From: Paenibacillus sediminis
GTDB taxonomy: Bacteria; Bacillota; Bacilli; Paenibacillales; Paenibacillaceae
Assembly: GCF_017873765.1 (NCBI RefSeq)
Contig: NZ_JAGGKP010000001.1
Location: 1,054,001 to 1,118,000 of the forward strand
Length of the DNA stretch: 64,000 nt
Reading direction: 5' to 3'
Shown here: positions 51,597 through 61,432 of the stretch, in pieces
Layout: every line of letters begins with the position of its first letter
Position numbering within the stretch: the stretch's first letter is position 1
Notes under the pieces: model-generated
What the model saw: the letters and a program-made list of their open reading frames with translations, nothing else
Databases searched by the model: none
What the model was told of the DNA's origin: nothing
Translations under genes and position numbers: made by a program

Positions 51597-51962
51597 ATGG
51601 GTGCTCCATCGCCGTCTTCGAAACATGATGTCTTTCAAGCGATCGCCGATCCGACGCGCCGTAAACTGCTAAGTCTGCTTGGAGATCGGGAAATGCCTGT
51701 GACGGCCATTAGCGGACACTTTCCGATGAGCAGGACAGCGGTATCCAAACATCTGCATATTTTGGCGGATGCAGGACTCGTCAAAGAGCGGAAAGTCGGC
51801 CGCGAAACTAGATATCGTCTTGACCCAGAACCGCTGCTCGAACTGAAGCGCTGGCTCTCTTATTACGAGCGATTCTGGGAAAATAAAATGGCCGCACTCA
51901 AACACTACGTGGAGTCTGAAGACTCAAAGGATACAGATGCAAATAAAACCGACATTCAATAG
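51597..51962 (+). CDS. ArsR-family repressor paired with the AHSA1 gene
   Basis: 121 residues. HTH: DVFQAIADPTRRKLLSLLGDREMPVTAISGHFPMSRTAVSKHLHILADAGLVKERKVGRETRYRL, ending in a family helix LSYYERFWENKMAALKHY. No metal-binding CxC. AGGGGCG provides the site within the previous gene's end. Probably binds the two GAAAC-N6-GTTTC operators and represses the operon until a ligand arrives, as in other ArsR/AHSA1 pairs. Confidence 0.88.
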   Translation: MGAPSPSSKHDVFQAIADPTRRKLLSLLGDREMPVTAISGHFPMSRTAVSKHLHILADAGLVKERKVGRETRYRLDPEPLLELKRWLSYYERFWENKMAALKHYVESEDSKDTDANKTDIQ

Positions 51963-51980
51963 AATGTCGGTTTTCTCTTC
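51945..51980 (+). terminator. Terminator of the AHSA1/ArsR operon; left copy of a 19-bp direct repeat
   Basis: AAAACCGACATTC/GAATGTCGGTTTT stem. GAATGTCGGTTTTCTCTTC (51962-51980) recurs at 57844-57862. Confidence 0.8.
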
Positions 51981-52011
51981 CCTTTTTCATATACTAAAAA
52001 ACTCTAAAATC

Positions 52012-52929
52012 TTACTCTTTAGTTACCAGTTTAAGCGGTGCGGGAATCGATTTCGGAACGGTCTTGCCTGAAAGTACATCTTTAGCTGCTTGGACAGCCA
52101 TCTGTCCTATCAACAGAGGTTGTTGCGCGATCGTTGCCGTTAGATTCCCAGCTTTGATGGATTTTAGCGCATCTGGATTACCATCGAAGCCGATTACCGG
52201 AATGTCTTTACCTGCGCTTTGAATCGCTTGAATCGCTCCTAACGCCATTTCGTCATTATGAGCAAATACAGCCTGTACATCCGGATTACTTTGCAAAAGG
52301 TTCTCCATCACGTTCAAACCCTCAGTTCGGTCAAAATGAGCAGACTGCTTCGCAATCACCTTAAGCTCTTTGTCTGCGATCTCATGGAATCCTTTGCCCC
52401 GTTCACGAGTAGCGGATGCTCCTGGTACCCCTTCGAGCTCTATTACTTTCGCATTTTTCCCCACTTTATCCACGATATATTGAGCAGCCATCTTCCCGCC
52501 TTTGACATTATCCGAGGCAACCAGTGCTTTAACATCACCTTTGTCTGAAGAACGGTCTAATGTAATGACTGGAATGCCGATATTGTTAGCGGTCTGTACA
52601 ACTGTCGAGATCGCAGAGGAGTCTGTAGGGTTGATTAACAGTACGTTTACGCCCTTCTGAATCAAATCATCCACATCGTTGCTTTGTTTAGCGGAATCGT
52701 TCTGTGCATCAACTACGATCACTTGCATTCCTTGTTTTTGGGCTTCCTTAACTACTCCATCTCGTAAAGAAACGAAGAAGGGGTTATTCAGTGTAGAGAT
52801 CGATAATCCGATCTTGATTTGCTTGTGGTTACCGTTGGCATTAGGTTTAGCCCATTGTGGCGGTTCCATAGAACAGCCGGTTATCACTATCATTAGTATA
52901 CATACTAGAATAAGTGAGATCTTTTTCAT
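52012..52929 (-). CDS. rbsB: Ribose ABC transporter substrate-binding protein
   Basis: 305 residues from the ATG at 52929 with GAGGGG upstream. Lipobox VITGC, Cys ~19. Ribose-binding family-1 PBP: IKIGLSISTLNNPFFVSLRDGVVKEA, VDAQNDSAKQSNDVDDLIQKGVNVLLINPTDSSA, NPDVQAVFAHNDEMALGAIQAIQ and VIGFDGNPDALKSIKAG. Delivers ribose to RbsC. Last gene of rbsRKDACB. Confidence 0.95.
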   Translation of the reverse strand: MKKISLILVCILMIVITGCSMEPPQWAKPNANGNHKQIKIGLSISTLNNPFFVSLRDGVVKEAQKQGMQVIVVDAQNDSAKQSNDVDDLIQKGVNVLLINPTDSSAISTVVQTANNIGIPVITLDRSSDKGDVKALVASDNVKGGKMAAQYIVDKVGKNAKVIELEGVPGASATRERGKGFHEIADKELKVIAKQSAHFDRTEGLNVMENLLQSNPDVQAVFAHNDEMALGAIQAIQSAGKDIPVIGFDGNPDALKSIKAGNLTATIAQQPLLIGQMAVQAAKDVLSGKTVPKSIPAPLKLVTKE

Positions 52930-52944
52930 GTTAGTCATCCCCTC

Positions 52945-53913
52945 TTAGGCGGTTTTCTTACGATCTATTAACACAGCAATGAGAATAACGATCCCTTTTA
53001 CAACCATTTGGTAGAAAGAAGATACTCCTAGCAAATTAAGTCCATTGTTCAGTGTTCCAATAATTAAGGCACCAATTAAAGTACCTACGATACGACCTCG
53101 TCCTCCAGATAAGCTTGTCCCACCCAGTACAACGGCAGCGATGGCGTCTAATTCATAGGATGTCCCTGCTGTTGGTTGGGCTGAGTTAAGACGAGAAGTC
53201 AGAATTGCACCAGCCAAGGCAGATAGAACGCCTGTTAAGGAGTAAATTAAAATTTTGACACGAGATACTCTAATACCAGAAATTTTGGATGCTTTTTCAT
53301 TACCGCCAATAGCATACGTTTTGCGGCCAAAAGGTGTTTTGTGCAAGATGATCCACAGCACGATGAAGGTAATGACCATGGTGATCGCCGGAACAGGAAT
53401 TCCAAGTTCGTATCCACGGCCGAATAATTGGAACAACAGACTGTCTCCCAATCCTGTAATTGGATTACCGTTCGTATAGATCAGCGTCAATCCTCTGAAT
53501 ATTGTCATTGTGGCTAGTGTAGCGATAAAAGGAGCCATTTTTCCTTTTGTAATCATAAGACCATTAACCATCCCCATGACTCCTCCCAGTAAACAACCGA
53601 CAAGGATGGCGAAGATCGGATTGAAACCAGCAACCATCATATTTGCTATAAAAGCACTGGATAATGCAAGGATGGAGCCAACGGATAAATCAATTCCTCC
53701 AGTTAAAATTACAAAGGTCATCCCAAAGGCAATTAACGCATTGATTGAAACTTGACGGAGCAGATTTAGAATATTAAGCGGTTCCAAGAAACTTGGATTT
53801 AAAATCGAAACGATGATGATCAAAATAATTAAACCCAACAGCGGACCCAACTTTTGAGTGAATTGTGATAAATGAAAGCCTTTATCTGTCTTTGCTTCGT
53901 TCATTGTTGTCAT
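52945..53913 (-). CDS. rbsC: Ribose ABC transporter permease
   Basis: 322 residues, about ten hydrophobic helices. AraH/RbsC hallmarks: NPSFLEPLNILNLLRQVSINALIAFGMTFVILTGGIDLSVGS, IAAVVLGGTSLSGGRGRIVGTLIGALIIGTLNNGLNLL. Strong AGGAGG before the ATG. Overlaps nothing; one base from rbsA. Dimer channel powered by RbsA. Confidence 0.95.
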   Translation of the reverse strand: MTTMNEAKTDKGFHLSQFTQKLGPLLGLIILIIIVSILNPSFLEPLNILNLLRQVSINALIAFGMTFVILTGGIDLSVGSILALSSAFIANMMVAGFNPIFAILVGCLLGGVMGMVNGLMITKGKMAPFIATLATMTIFRGLTLIYTNGNPITGLGDSLLFQLFGRGYELGIPVPAITMVITFIVLWIILHKTPFGRKTYAIGGNEKASKISGIRVSRVKILIYSLTGVLSALAGAILTSRLNSAQPTAGTSYELDAIAAVVLGGTSLSGGRGRIVGTLIGALIIGTLNNGLNLLGVSSFYQMVVKGIVILIAVLIDRKKTA

Positions 53914-53914
53914 C

Positions 53915-55396
53915 TTACTGACCTCCTGTAGCTAATGTCATAATTTTTTCTTGATTAGCTTCTTCTCTGCTGAGTTCACCGCTGATCTTGCCTTCATGAA
54001 TGACAATAATTCGGTCACTCATACCAAGAACCTCTGGCAGCTCTGAAGAGATCATAATAATAGCAACTCCGCGGTCTGTCAGCTCATTCATCAGTTCATA
54101 GATTTCCCGCTTAGCCCCGACATCCACGCCACGGGTAGGTTCATCAAGAATGAGTACTTTGGGACCAGTCCCTACCCATTTAGCAATAACTACCTTTTGT
54201 TGATTTCCCCCAGATAAATTACCTGCCGCCGTTTCTCCAGACTGTGTTTTGATCTTCAACCGCTTGATTAACAGATCAACGAACTCTTTTTCTTTCTTCT
54301 CAGAGATAATCCCTTTGGGAGCGAAGCTGTGAAGGTTCGTTAGAGCCATATTCTCACGAATGGAAAAATCAAGAATTAAGCCTTCATCCTTCCGATCTTC
54401 CGTAATAAATCCAATCCCTAGTTTGATCGCATCGTTAGGTGTACGGATGTTCACCTTCTTGCCATTTACCCATATTTCGCCGTCATCAAGGGAATCTAGC
54501 CCGAAGATGGCTCTCATAATTTCGGTACGTCCTGATCCCATCAGGCCAGAGAAGCCTAGGATCTCCCCTGATCGAACAGCGAAGCTGATATTCTGGAAAT
54601 GACCCTTATGTGAAGCGTTCTTTACTTCAAGCGCCACTTTCCCTGGTTTAGGATTACGTAGCGGATAACGTTCGGTCAATTCTCTGCCTACCATCTTTCT
54701 CACGACTTCATCAAAATTGGTATCGGGAATCTCTTTTGTATCAACGGTCTTTCCATCCCGCATGACAGTAATTCGATCACAGATGGTGAAAATCTCCTCC
54801 ATCCGGTGAGAAATATAGATGATGGATACACCTTCCCTTTTGAGGGAGGCAATCACTTCGAACAGTTTCTGAATTTCTCTTTCTGTTAAAGCGGCTGTAG
54901 GCTCGTCCATGATAATGACTTTGGAGTCCGTCATGAGTGCCTTGGCGATCTCAATCATCTGCTGTTCACCGACTGAACATTCGCCTGCAATTCGATTTAA
55001 AGAAATCATAACGGACAATTTTCTGAATTGCTCCATTGCTAACGCTTTCATTTCTTTCAAGTTCAACAAGCCCAATTTGGTCGTCATTTCCTTACCGATG
55101 AACAAGTTTTCCAGCACGGTCATTTCTGGCCATATATTAAGCTCTTGGTGAATAAAGGCAATCCCATTTTGTTCAGCCTCTCTGGGGCTCTTAAAATAAG
55201 TTTCCTGACCTTTTATCTTAATCGAACCCTTATCGAGTGGATGCAACCCAACAAGAATATTCATTAGCGTAGATTTGCCTGCGCCGTTCTCTCCCATCAA
55301 GGCGTGAACCTCTCCGTCACGGAGATCAAAATCCACACCTGTCAAGACTTGGTTCGTGCCAAAGGCCTTGTGAATGTTTTTCATTTGAATTTGCAT
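53915..55396 (-). CDS. rbsA: Ribose ABC transporter ATP-binding protein (two nucleotide-binding domains)
   Basis: 493 residues with duplicated ABC domains: first Walker [10 protein letters not shown], signature [14 protein letters not shown], Walker [13 protein letters not shown] and H-loop YISHRMEE. The second half has the degenerate Walker A typical of the family ([10 protein letters not shown]), signature [14 protein letters not shown] and [15 protein letters not shown]. Full-length RbsA/MglA type, specific to monosaccharides. AGGAGG site upstream. Confidence 0.95.
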   Translation of the reverse strand: MQIQMKNIHKAFGTNQVLTGVDFDLRDGEVHALMGENGAGKSTLMNILVGLHPLDKGSIKIKGQETYFKSPREAEQNGIAFIHQELNIWPEMTVLENLFIGKEMTTKLGLLNLKEMKALAMEQFRKLSVMISLNRIAGECSVGEQQMIEIAKALMTDSKVIIMDEPTAALTEREIQKLFEVIASLKREGVSIIYISHRMEEIFTICDRITVMRDGKTVDTKEIPDTNFDEVVRKMVGRELTERYPLRNPKPGKVALEVKNASHKGHFQNISFAVRSGEILGFSGLMGSGRTEIMRAIFGLDSLDDGEIWVNGKKVNIRTPNDAIKLGIGFITEDRKDEGLILDFSIRENMALTNLHSFAPKGIISEKKEKEFVDLLIKRLKIKTQSGETAAGNLSGGNQQKVVIAKWVGTGPKVLILDEPTRGVDVGAKREIYELMNELTDRGVAIIMISSELPEVLGMSDRIIVIHEGKISGELSREEANQEKIMTLATGGQ

Positions 55397-55410
55397 GGTG
55401 GTCCTCCTTT

Positions 55411-55809
55411 TCAGCCAAAATGGACGCCTGCTTGTAAAATGCAGTTTGAGTAAGGTTTAGCTTCGCCTGTTCGAATAACAGCTTTAGCATTGTGGGACAG
55501 TTTTTTTAGTTGTTCATGGGTAACGCTTTCAATAATAGTTTCAGAAAATGTTTCTTGCATATATTGTAAAGCCTCTTTATTCTCCGTTTTCATCTCTTCA
55601 GCCACAATTACTTTCTCAATCACCATGTCTTCCGCTATAAGATTGACGACATCTTGAAAGCTTGGAACACCCAGTTTAAGCGCTAGATCAATCTTAGGAA
55701 CACCAGCCGGAATGGGTAGTCCCACGTCACAAACGACCAAATAATCAGTGTGCCCTAGATCGGCTAATATTTTGGAAATATGGCTATTCAAAATCCCTTG
55801 TTTTTTCAT
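55411..55809 (-). CDS. rbsD: D-ribose pyranase
   Basis: 132 residues from the ATG at 55809 with GAGGAG upstream; the frame runs 54 bases further but overlaps rbs[34 protein letters not shown], then [21 protein letters not shown], the RbsD fold with His at the active site. Interconverts beta-pyran and beta-furan ribose so that RbsK receives its substrate. Confidence 0.95.
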   Translation of the reverse strand: MKKQGILNSHISKILADLGHTDYLVVCDVGLPIPAGVPKIDLALKLGVPSFQDVVNLIAEDMVIEKVIVAEEMKTENKEALQYMQETFSETIIESVTHEQLKKLSHNAKAVIRTGEAKPYSNCILQAGVHFG

Positions 55810-55810
55810 G

Positions 55811-56689
55811 TTAAAGGTTCTCCTCCACTTCCTGACGTGTTGGCATTCCGCCCTGTGCTCCAAATTTCATGACGGACAGTGAAGCCGCGCGGTTGGCAAA
55901 CTTCAAGCTATCCTGGAGCGCCATACCTTCAGCAATAGCGACTGCAAAGGCTGCATTAAACGTATCCCCCGCACCCGTGGTATCCACAGCTTCAACTTTA
56001 TAGGTAGGGACAACAACTTCCTGTTGACCATCATAATAACGGACACCCTTACTGCCTTCAGTAACGATCAGTTTGTTCGGGTACTTACGCAGCGCTTGTG
56101 ACAAAGGCATTCCGTTAAAGAGGATAGCAGCCTCATGTTCGTTTGGAGTAAAATAAGCAGCATTCGCAATAATTGTATCCTTGATATAACGGGCAGGCGC
56201 TGGGTTGAGCAGCAGTGGAACACCCAAATTTGCACAGATTTCACTAACATGGGCTACTGTTTCTTCAGGGATTTCCTGTTGAATCAGCACGATATTCGAG
56301 TCTCTTATTACATCCAGAGCTTTATCAATATAGGCCGGAGTTACTTCATTATTCGCCGATTTAACAACGACAATACTGTTATCTCCTTCAGCCAATACAA
56401 TATGAGCTGTTCCGCTCTCCATGCCTGTAACCGGTTCCACATAGTCTGTAATAATGTTATTTGCTTTAAGATTATTTAAAATGGTTGTTCCAAAGTGATC
56501 ATCTCCTACACGGCCGATCATCGTTACTTCAGCTCCTAGACGAGCTGCAGCAACTGCCTGATTTGCTCCCTTACCTCCTGGTACGGTTTTGAAGCTCTCT
56601 CCAAGAACTGTTTCACCAGCTCCCGGGCGTGTAGCAGCAGTTACAACCAAGTCCATTGAACAGCTTCCTATCACACATATTTTCACCAT
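55811..56689 (-). CDS. rbsK: Ribokinase
   Basis: 292 residues, PfkB family. N-terminal ICVIGSCSMDLVV, the G-G signature PGGKGANQAVAAARLG, adenine loop VTEGSKGVRYYDG and catalytic DTTGAGDTFNAAFAVA (Asp base). Phosphorylates ribose to ribose 5-phosphate. ATG-stop spacing of one base to rbsD and one base from rbsR indicates tight coupling. Confidence 0.95.
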   Translation of the reverse strand: MVKICVIGSCSMDLVVTAATRPGAGETVLGESFKTVPGGKGANQAVAAARLGAEVTMIGRVGDDHFGTTILNNLKANNIITDYVEPVTGMESGTAHIVLAEGDNSIVVVKSANNEVTPAYIDKALDVIRDSNIVLIQQEIPEETVAHVSEICANLGVPLLLNPAPARYIKDTIIANAAYFTPNEHEAAILFNGMPLSQALRKYPNKLIVTEGSKGVRYYDGQQEVVVPTYKVEAVDTTGAGDTFNAAFAVAIAEGMALQDSLKFANRAASLSVMKFGAQGGMPTRQEVEENL

Positions 56690-56690
56690 G

Positions 56691-57671
56691 CTAATCCACC
56701 TTTCTTGTCGTATCCCGTTCTACGAATTGAACAGGAAATTGGATATTTTTGTTTGCTACATTCGTTTGTTCTATGAGCTGAATAAGTAAGTTTGCCGCTT
56801 CACGTCCCATTTCATAGGACGGTTGACGAATAGTAGATAAAGACGGAGACAATAGTCTGCTTAGTGGAATATCATCAAATCCAATAATCTGCACCTCATC
56901 CGGCACCTTTAGCCCTAATCTAAGGGCCTCATGCAATACGGCTGTAGCTGCAATATCATTACTTGCGATAATCCCGTCTGTACCCGCATATTTATGGAAC
57001 AATTCCTTTGCCGACGACTCTGCATCGTGAAAAGAAAATGAAGAGGTACGGATGATATGGTATGGAAGTCCCGATTCTTCAAGAACTTCTATCGCTCCCT
57101 GAAATCGATCTTGTGCAGGCCTGATATGCGCAGGTCCCTGCATGATTGTAATTCGCTTGCTTCCGCGAGCTAACATTTCTTGTGCTGCCAAGCGCCCGCC
57201 TTCTCTACCGTCTGAATAGACGGAAGGACTGTCGCCGAGCGTCCGGTCCAGAAACACCACTGGAATTTTCAGCTTCAAGTAAGTATCCGTATCAGGATAG
57301 TTTGTAGATGAGATAACACCTACGACATTATTTTGAATAAATGTCTGGATGTAATCCATTTCCTTCTGTTTGTTCTCGTCACTATTTCCAAAAATTAATC
57401 GAAAATCGTTCTCCTGCATCCGGTCCTCTACCCCGCGCGCCAATTGCGGAAAATAAGGATTTGTAATGTCAGGCAGCAGAAGTCCGATTAATCTAGATTT
57501 TCGTTTGTAAAGGGATCGCGCAACTTCATTTGGCTTAAAATTCAATTGCTGTACAGCAGATTCCACCTTCTTACGTGTATCCGCATGGACGTAGCCGGTT
57601 TCATTGATAACCCGTGAGACTGTCGCTACAGAAACGCCGGCCATATTGGCAACATCTTTAATCGTGACCAT
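56691..57671 (-). CDS. rbsR: Ribose operon repressor, LacI family
   Basis: 326 residues. HTH VTIKDVANMAGVSVATVSRVINETGYVHADTRKKVESAVQQLNFKPNEVARSL, then sensor LGDSPSVYSDGREGGRLAAQEML, DGIIASNDIAATAVLHEAL and DDIPLSRLLSPSLSTIRQP. First gene of rbsRKDACB, as in B. subtilis. A perfect palindrome lies 22 bases upstream of its start. Confidence 0.93.
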   Translation of the reverse strand: MVTIKDVANMAGVSVATVSRVINETGYVHADTRKKVESAVQQLNFKPNEVARSLYKRKSRLIGLLLPDITNPYFPQLARGVEDRMQENDFRLIFGNSDENKQKEMDYIQTFIQNNVVGVISSTNYPDTDTYLKLKIPVVFLDRTLGDSPSVYSDGREGGRLAAQEMLARGSKRITIMQGPAHIRPAQDRFQGAIEVLEESGLPYHIIRTSSFSFHDAESSAKELFHKYAGTDGIIASNDIAATAVLHEALRLGLKVPDEVQIIGFDDIPLSRLLSPSLSTIRQPSYEMGREAANLLIQLIEQTNVANKNIQFPVQFVERDTTRKVD

Positions 57672-57692
57672 TCTTTTCGATTCACCTCTTTG

Positions 57693-57706
57693 TGTAACCG
57701 GTTACA
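57693..57706. promoter_or_regulatory. rbs operator
   Basis: TGTAACCGGTTACA, perfect 14-bp palindrome with central CG, just upstream of rbsR. LacI-type operator (RbsR, possibly also CcpA). Confidence 0.7.
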
Positions 57707-57822
57707 TGTATACGTTATCATAATAAATTTCTTTTGGCAACTATTTAATTTGAATTACAAATCGAAACTTATCGGAAATCAAGAGTAGCTGAGCAAGACA
57801 AAGGATGAGAACCTGATTTAAT

Positions 57823-57862
57823 AAAAAAAACGACACTCGATAAGAATGTCGGTTTTCTCTTC
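57823..57862 (-). terminator. Terminator of the DUF445 gene; right copy of a 19-bp direct repeat
   Basis: Minus strand hairpin GACATTC..GA(G)TGTCG with a T8 run. GAATGTCGGTTTTCTCTTC (57844-57862) also occurs at 51962-51980. Confidence 0.7.
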
Positions 57863-57866
57863 AATA

Positions 57867-59108
57867 TTACAATAACTGAATCAAAGTAAGAATGATCCCT
57901 ACGCCAAAACCGCATATTGCACCATTGACTCGGATCCACTGCAGGTCCTTTCCTACTTTCTCTTCGAACATGCGAATAAGTGATTGATCGTCCATCTTGT
58001 CCACATTTTCTTTGACTAATTGGCCAATTCGGTAATGGTTATTCTCTACGAATCGAATCAGGTAGGAGAGAAATTGGTTTTCCCATTTTGCAATCCATTC
58101 TGGTTCTTCATTTAATTTTCGAACGATATAGCGATAGGTTGAAAATACCGCTTTGCCTCCATTTTCTCGTTGTTCCTCCAGCTTGGAGATCAAGAGATGA
58201 CGAAACTCTGCGATCCGTGAGTGCAGAAACTCTTCGGCTTTATCCCCTTCCAATACGCTTGCAATCCATTCTTTCAACTGTGTCAAACGTGCATCATCGT
58301 CCGCTAGTTGGAACAGCTGAATACGGATTTCCCGAAGTATTGTTTCGCGGTAGGTGTTTTCTTTCTCACGTAAGCTGTCAATTCCGGAAAGCAGTATATT
58401 TTGGAGCATGGCACCTAGCTTCTCATCATTCATGAATCCGACAAATGCCTGAACAGCGAATCCCATAAAGCCGCCCATCTTGAGCTCGGACAGTTTGTCA
58501 CTCGCAAATTGACTTAACAGCACCTGAGTATCTGGCCGTTCTGCCCACTTGGAAGCTTCATTAAGGACGTAATCTAGAGCCTTTTCGTCATATCCTTTAT
58601 TCATCAAATTCGTCATGGCGAGCTCAGCTGCAGGCTTCAAGTCAACTTCGCGTGTATATGATATGAGCCCAGATTGAATCGACGGAATCGCCTTTTCAAT
58701 GGGTAATCGAAGAATGATCTGAATGAGCTGATCTATTATTCCTAATCTTACTCTTTTCTTGCTCAGCAGCTTCGTTAGTAAAGATGAAATCATTTGAAAT
58801 ATATTCATTTTTCTTAGCTTGTCTTCAATACTTTGCTTGTTTAGAAGCTCATTTTCCATCGCCGAAATGACAGATTGGACAATTTTGTCGCGATTTCTAA
58901 GCAGCAAGGAAGTATGCGGGATCGGAATCCCGAATGGATGACGGAACAGTGCCGTCACGGCAAACCAGTCGGCAATTCCGCCGACAAGGCCCGCTTCAAA
59001 TCCGCCTTTTAACAGAAAGACAATTGGATACTCCGGAAGTAATAAAGTGACTATAAAGCCGGAAGCCATTATAGCTAACGAAATCCCTGCTAAGTATTTT
59101 GAGTTCAT
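57867..59108 (-). CDS. DUF445-family membrane protein
   Basis: 413 residues from the ATG at 59108, preceded by GAGGAGG (an ATG at 59126 is weaker). One or two N-terminal helices (AIMASGFIVTLLL; FLLKGGFEAGLVGGIADWFAVTALFRHPFGIPIPHTSLL, the family signature), a long helical cytoplasmic region and a C-terminal helix (VNGAICGFGVGIILTLIQLL). Function unknown; relatives include B. subtilis YheB-like proteins. Follows kimA by 50 bases, possibly in the same transcript. Confidence 0.85.
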   Translation of the reverse strand: MNSKYLAGISLAIMASGFIVTLLLPEYPIVFLLKGGFEAGLVGGIADWFAVTALFRHPFGIPIPHTSLLLRNRDKIVQSVISAMENELLNKQSIEDKLRKMNIFQMISSLLTKLLSKKRVRLGIIDQLIQIILRLPIEKAIPSIQSGLISYTREVDLKPAAELAMTNLMNKGYDEKALDYVLNEASKWAERPDTQVLLSQFASDKLSELKMGGFMGFAVQAFVGFMNDEKLGAMLQNILLSGIDSLREKENTYRETILREIRIQLFQLADDDARLTQLKEWIASVLEGDKAEEFLHSRIAEFRHLLISKLEEQRENGGKAVFSTYRYIVRKLNEEPEWIAKWENQFLSYLIRFVENNHYRIGQLVKENVDKMDDQSLIRMFEEKVGKDLQWIRVNGAICGFGVGIILTLIQLL

Positions 59109-59158
59109 ATACGGCCTCCTCTTCAAAAAGAAAAGTAGATTCTGGAAGTTTCTCCCTA

Positions 59159-60976
59159 TTATCGTTTAAGATGGTACGGGACTGTAGCGATGACGACATC
59201 TTTTTGTGTAATTAAAAATGCGCGAAGCAAAATGCTTGTTTGATTGTGAAGCAAATAGTGCCACCAATGCTTTGTAATGAACTGCGGAATGAGAATCGTA
59301 ATGTGATCCGTTTCGGAAGTTTTCCATTCTACCGTTTCAATGAACTTCATCAGTGGCCTGATTACACTCCGATAGCTGGAACGAAGTGTGATCAAACGAA
59401 CCCCTGGATTCCATTCTTCCCATTTTTTCTCCATTCGTTCAATACTCTCATCATCAAATCCAACATACACAGCAACCACATTATCTGTCAGAGACTTCGC
59501 GTAGCTAAGCGAATGCATAACCACCCTAGTAATACCGGCAACAGGCACGACGATCGTACTTCCTTTAATGACAGGTTTATCTTGCTCAATATTAATTCGA
59601 AGTTGGTCTGCGATGTTGCAGTAATGACGATTTATTCTGAAAAACATCAGAATGACGATAGGCAGAAAAATAAATACCATCCATACTTGGCTGAACTTCG
59701 TAAAGATAAAAATCAATGTAATGGAAAGGGTTGTAAGCATCCCGATTGTGTTAATCATAAAACGGAACAACCAGCCCTTAGGTTTCTGATTAATCCAACG
59801 GACCATCATACCAAGCTGAGACAGAGTAAACGGGATAAACACCCCAACAGCGTAAAGCGGTATTAAATTCTCTGTATTTCCATGAAAAACGGTCACAAGC
59901 AGCGCCGATAAGACACCTAAAATAATAATCCCGTTAGAGAAGCCTAAACGGTCGCCGCGAACCATAAACATATTCGGCATATATTTGTCCTTAGCGAGCA
60001 TGAAGGCAAGCAAAGGAAATGCAGAATAAGCGGTGTTAGCAGCCAGAAATAAAATGAGAGCCGTTACTCCTTGAATAAAATAATAGATCGCTCCTCTGCC
60101 AAACGTGGTCTCTGCAATTTGTGAAACAACCGTTTCGTGCGAATTAGGTGCTATGCCGTACCAGTAAGCGAGCAAGCTGATGCCGATAAACATCACACCA
60201 AGAATGGTACCCATCATCAATAAAGTAGCAGCCGCATTGCGTTCGGCAGGTTTTTTAAAGTTAGGAATTGCGTTCGAGACGGCTTCAACTCCAGTGAGCG
60301 CAGAACACCCCGAACTGAAAGCTTTTAAGAGTAAAAATAAACTGATGTTCGAAACGGCTGAGCTCATTTCATGCACTTCAGCGTGCACGCCGCCTGTTGC
60401 ATATTTAATGATACCTGAGACAATGAGTACAAAAATGGAAATGACAAACAAATATACAGGCAGTGCAAGCACGGAAGCAGTTTCCGTAATGCCTCTTAAA
60501 TTCATGATTGTCAGAAATAGAATCATCAATACCGCGATCAGAACACGGTGATCATGTAAAGATGGGAAAGCCGAGGTGATCGCTTCTGTTCCCGCTGAAG
60601 AACTAACCGCAACCGTCAGAATATAGTCGACTAGAAGTGACCCGCCAGCAAGCAGTCCAGTTGAAACCCCTAAATTATCTTTGGCAACAATATAAGCCCC
60701 GCCGCCTGTCGGATAAGCATAGATTGTCTGGCGATATGATAATATTAAAATCAATAAAAGTCCAAGTACAGCAACGGATATCGGAATGGAATACCATAGC
60801 GCTGCAAAACCGGCAGTCATTAATACAAGTAAAATTTGCTCTGTACCGTATGCCACAGACGAAAGCGCATCTGATGACAGTACCGCAAGCGCTTTAAGCT
60901 TACTAAGCTTCTCCCCCTCAATTTCAGTGCTCTTCATAGGACGACCAATTAATAGCCGTTTAATCCTGCTGACCAT
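59159..60976 (-). CDS. kimA: High-affinity potassium importer KimA
   Basis: 605 residues, the size of B. subtilis KimA (YdaO). APC-fold domain with KLSKLKALAVLSSDALSSVAYGTEQILLVLM, YAYPTGGGAYIVAKDNLG, LLLKAFSSGCSALTGVEAVSNAIP and RGDRLGFSNGII. A C-terminal UspA-like domain (GSTIVVPVAGITRVVMHSLSYAKSLTDNVVAVYVGFD; ITILIPQFITKHWWHYLLHNQTSILLR), which binds c-di-AMP in the known protein. Proton-coupled K+ uptake. Expression is gated by a c-di-AMP riboswitch directly upstream. Confidence 0.93.
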   Translation of the reverse strand: MVSRIKRLLIGRPMKSTEIEGEKLSKLKALAVLSSDALSSVAYGTEQILLVLMTAGFAALWYSIPISVAVLGLLLILILSYRQTIYAYPTGGGAYIVAKDNLGVSTGLLAGGSLLVDYILTVAVSSSAGTEAITSAFPSLHDHRVLIAVLMILFLTIMNLRGITETASVLALPVYLFVISIFVLIVSGIIKYATGGVHAEVHEMSSAVSNISLFLLLKAFSSGCSALTGVEAVSNAIPNFKKPAERNAAATLLMMGTILGVMFIGISLLAYWYGIAPNSHETVVSQIAETTFGRGAIYYFIQGVTALILFLAANTAYSAFPLLAFMLAKDKYMPNMFMVRGDRLGFSNGIIILGVLSALLVTVFHGNTENLIPLYAVGVFIPFTLSQLGMMVRWINQKPKGWLFRFMINTIGMLTTLSITLIFIFTKFSQVWMVFIFLPIVILMFFRINRHYCNIADQLRINIEQDKPVIKGSTIVVPVAGITRVVMHSLSYAKSLTDNVVAVYVGFDDESIERMEKKWEEWNPGVRLITLRSSYRSVIRPLMKFIETVEWKTSETDHITILIPQFITKHWWHYLLHNQTSILLRAFLITQKDVVIATVPYHLKR

Positions 60977-61083
60977 GTTTCCTACTCCTCTTCTTGTCCA
61001 TTGGGCTTAAGTTTTACTATAATGTACAGCCCCTATAACTCTTTTACGTATGGTTGATGTTCGCTGACATTTACGAGCAGGCA

Positions 61084-61308
61084 GAAAAAAGCCGCAGGAA
61101 AGTAGGACCTTCCCGCGGCTTACCGAGGCGTACTCGCTGGCAGCTCACGACAATTCCCTCTTTCTAACGCTTACGAGGTTAGCTGACGGATTCGGGCACG
61201 AAAGTAGCCCTACACTTTAATAAATACAAGTGATTCACCCCCGAGACTTCATCTGCAAGATTCGTCTCTTTGGTTTCCCCGTTCCTGTGAACAGAATTCA
61301 GCGGTTAA
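61084..61308 (-). ncRNA. c-di-AMP riboswitch (ydaO/yuaA class) in front of kimA
   Basis: Minus strand, 5' to 3': GGGGAAACC, a GAGAC/GTCTC hairpin, GGGGGTGAATC, a variable stem, CCCGAATCCG, then TCAGCTAACCTCGTAAGCG, all class-defining blocks in order. A terminator follows (AGCCGCGGGAA/TTCCTGCGGCT with TTTTTT, about 61086-61120), then kimA about 110 bases later. Known behaviour: c-di-AMP, which rises with K+, stabilises the terminator and turns kimA off. Confidence 0.9.
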
Positions 61309-61432
61309 AGGATGTTAAGATACAATACAAATTTCTGCATCAATCACGAATTGAATCATACTCCAATTCCCTAATGACTGTAAAGAAACATCGAAGCGTA
61401 AAATGGCGGTTTATATTCACCTATTCACTATT

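Noticed and set aside
59240-59866. 208-codon plus-strand frame opposite kimA
   Set aside because: Lies wholly within the KimA coding region in antisense; low-complexity H/N/K-rich product.
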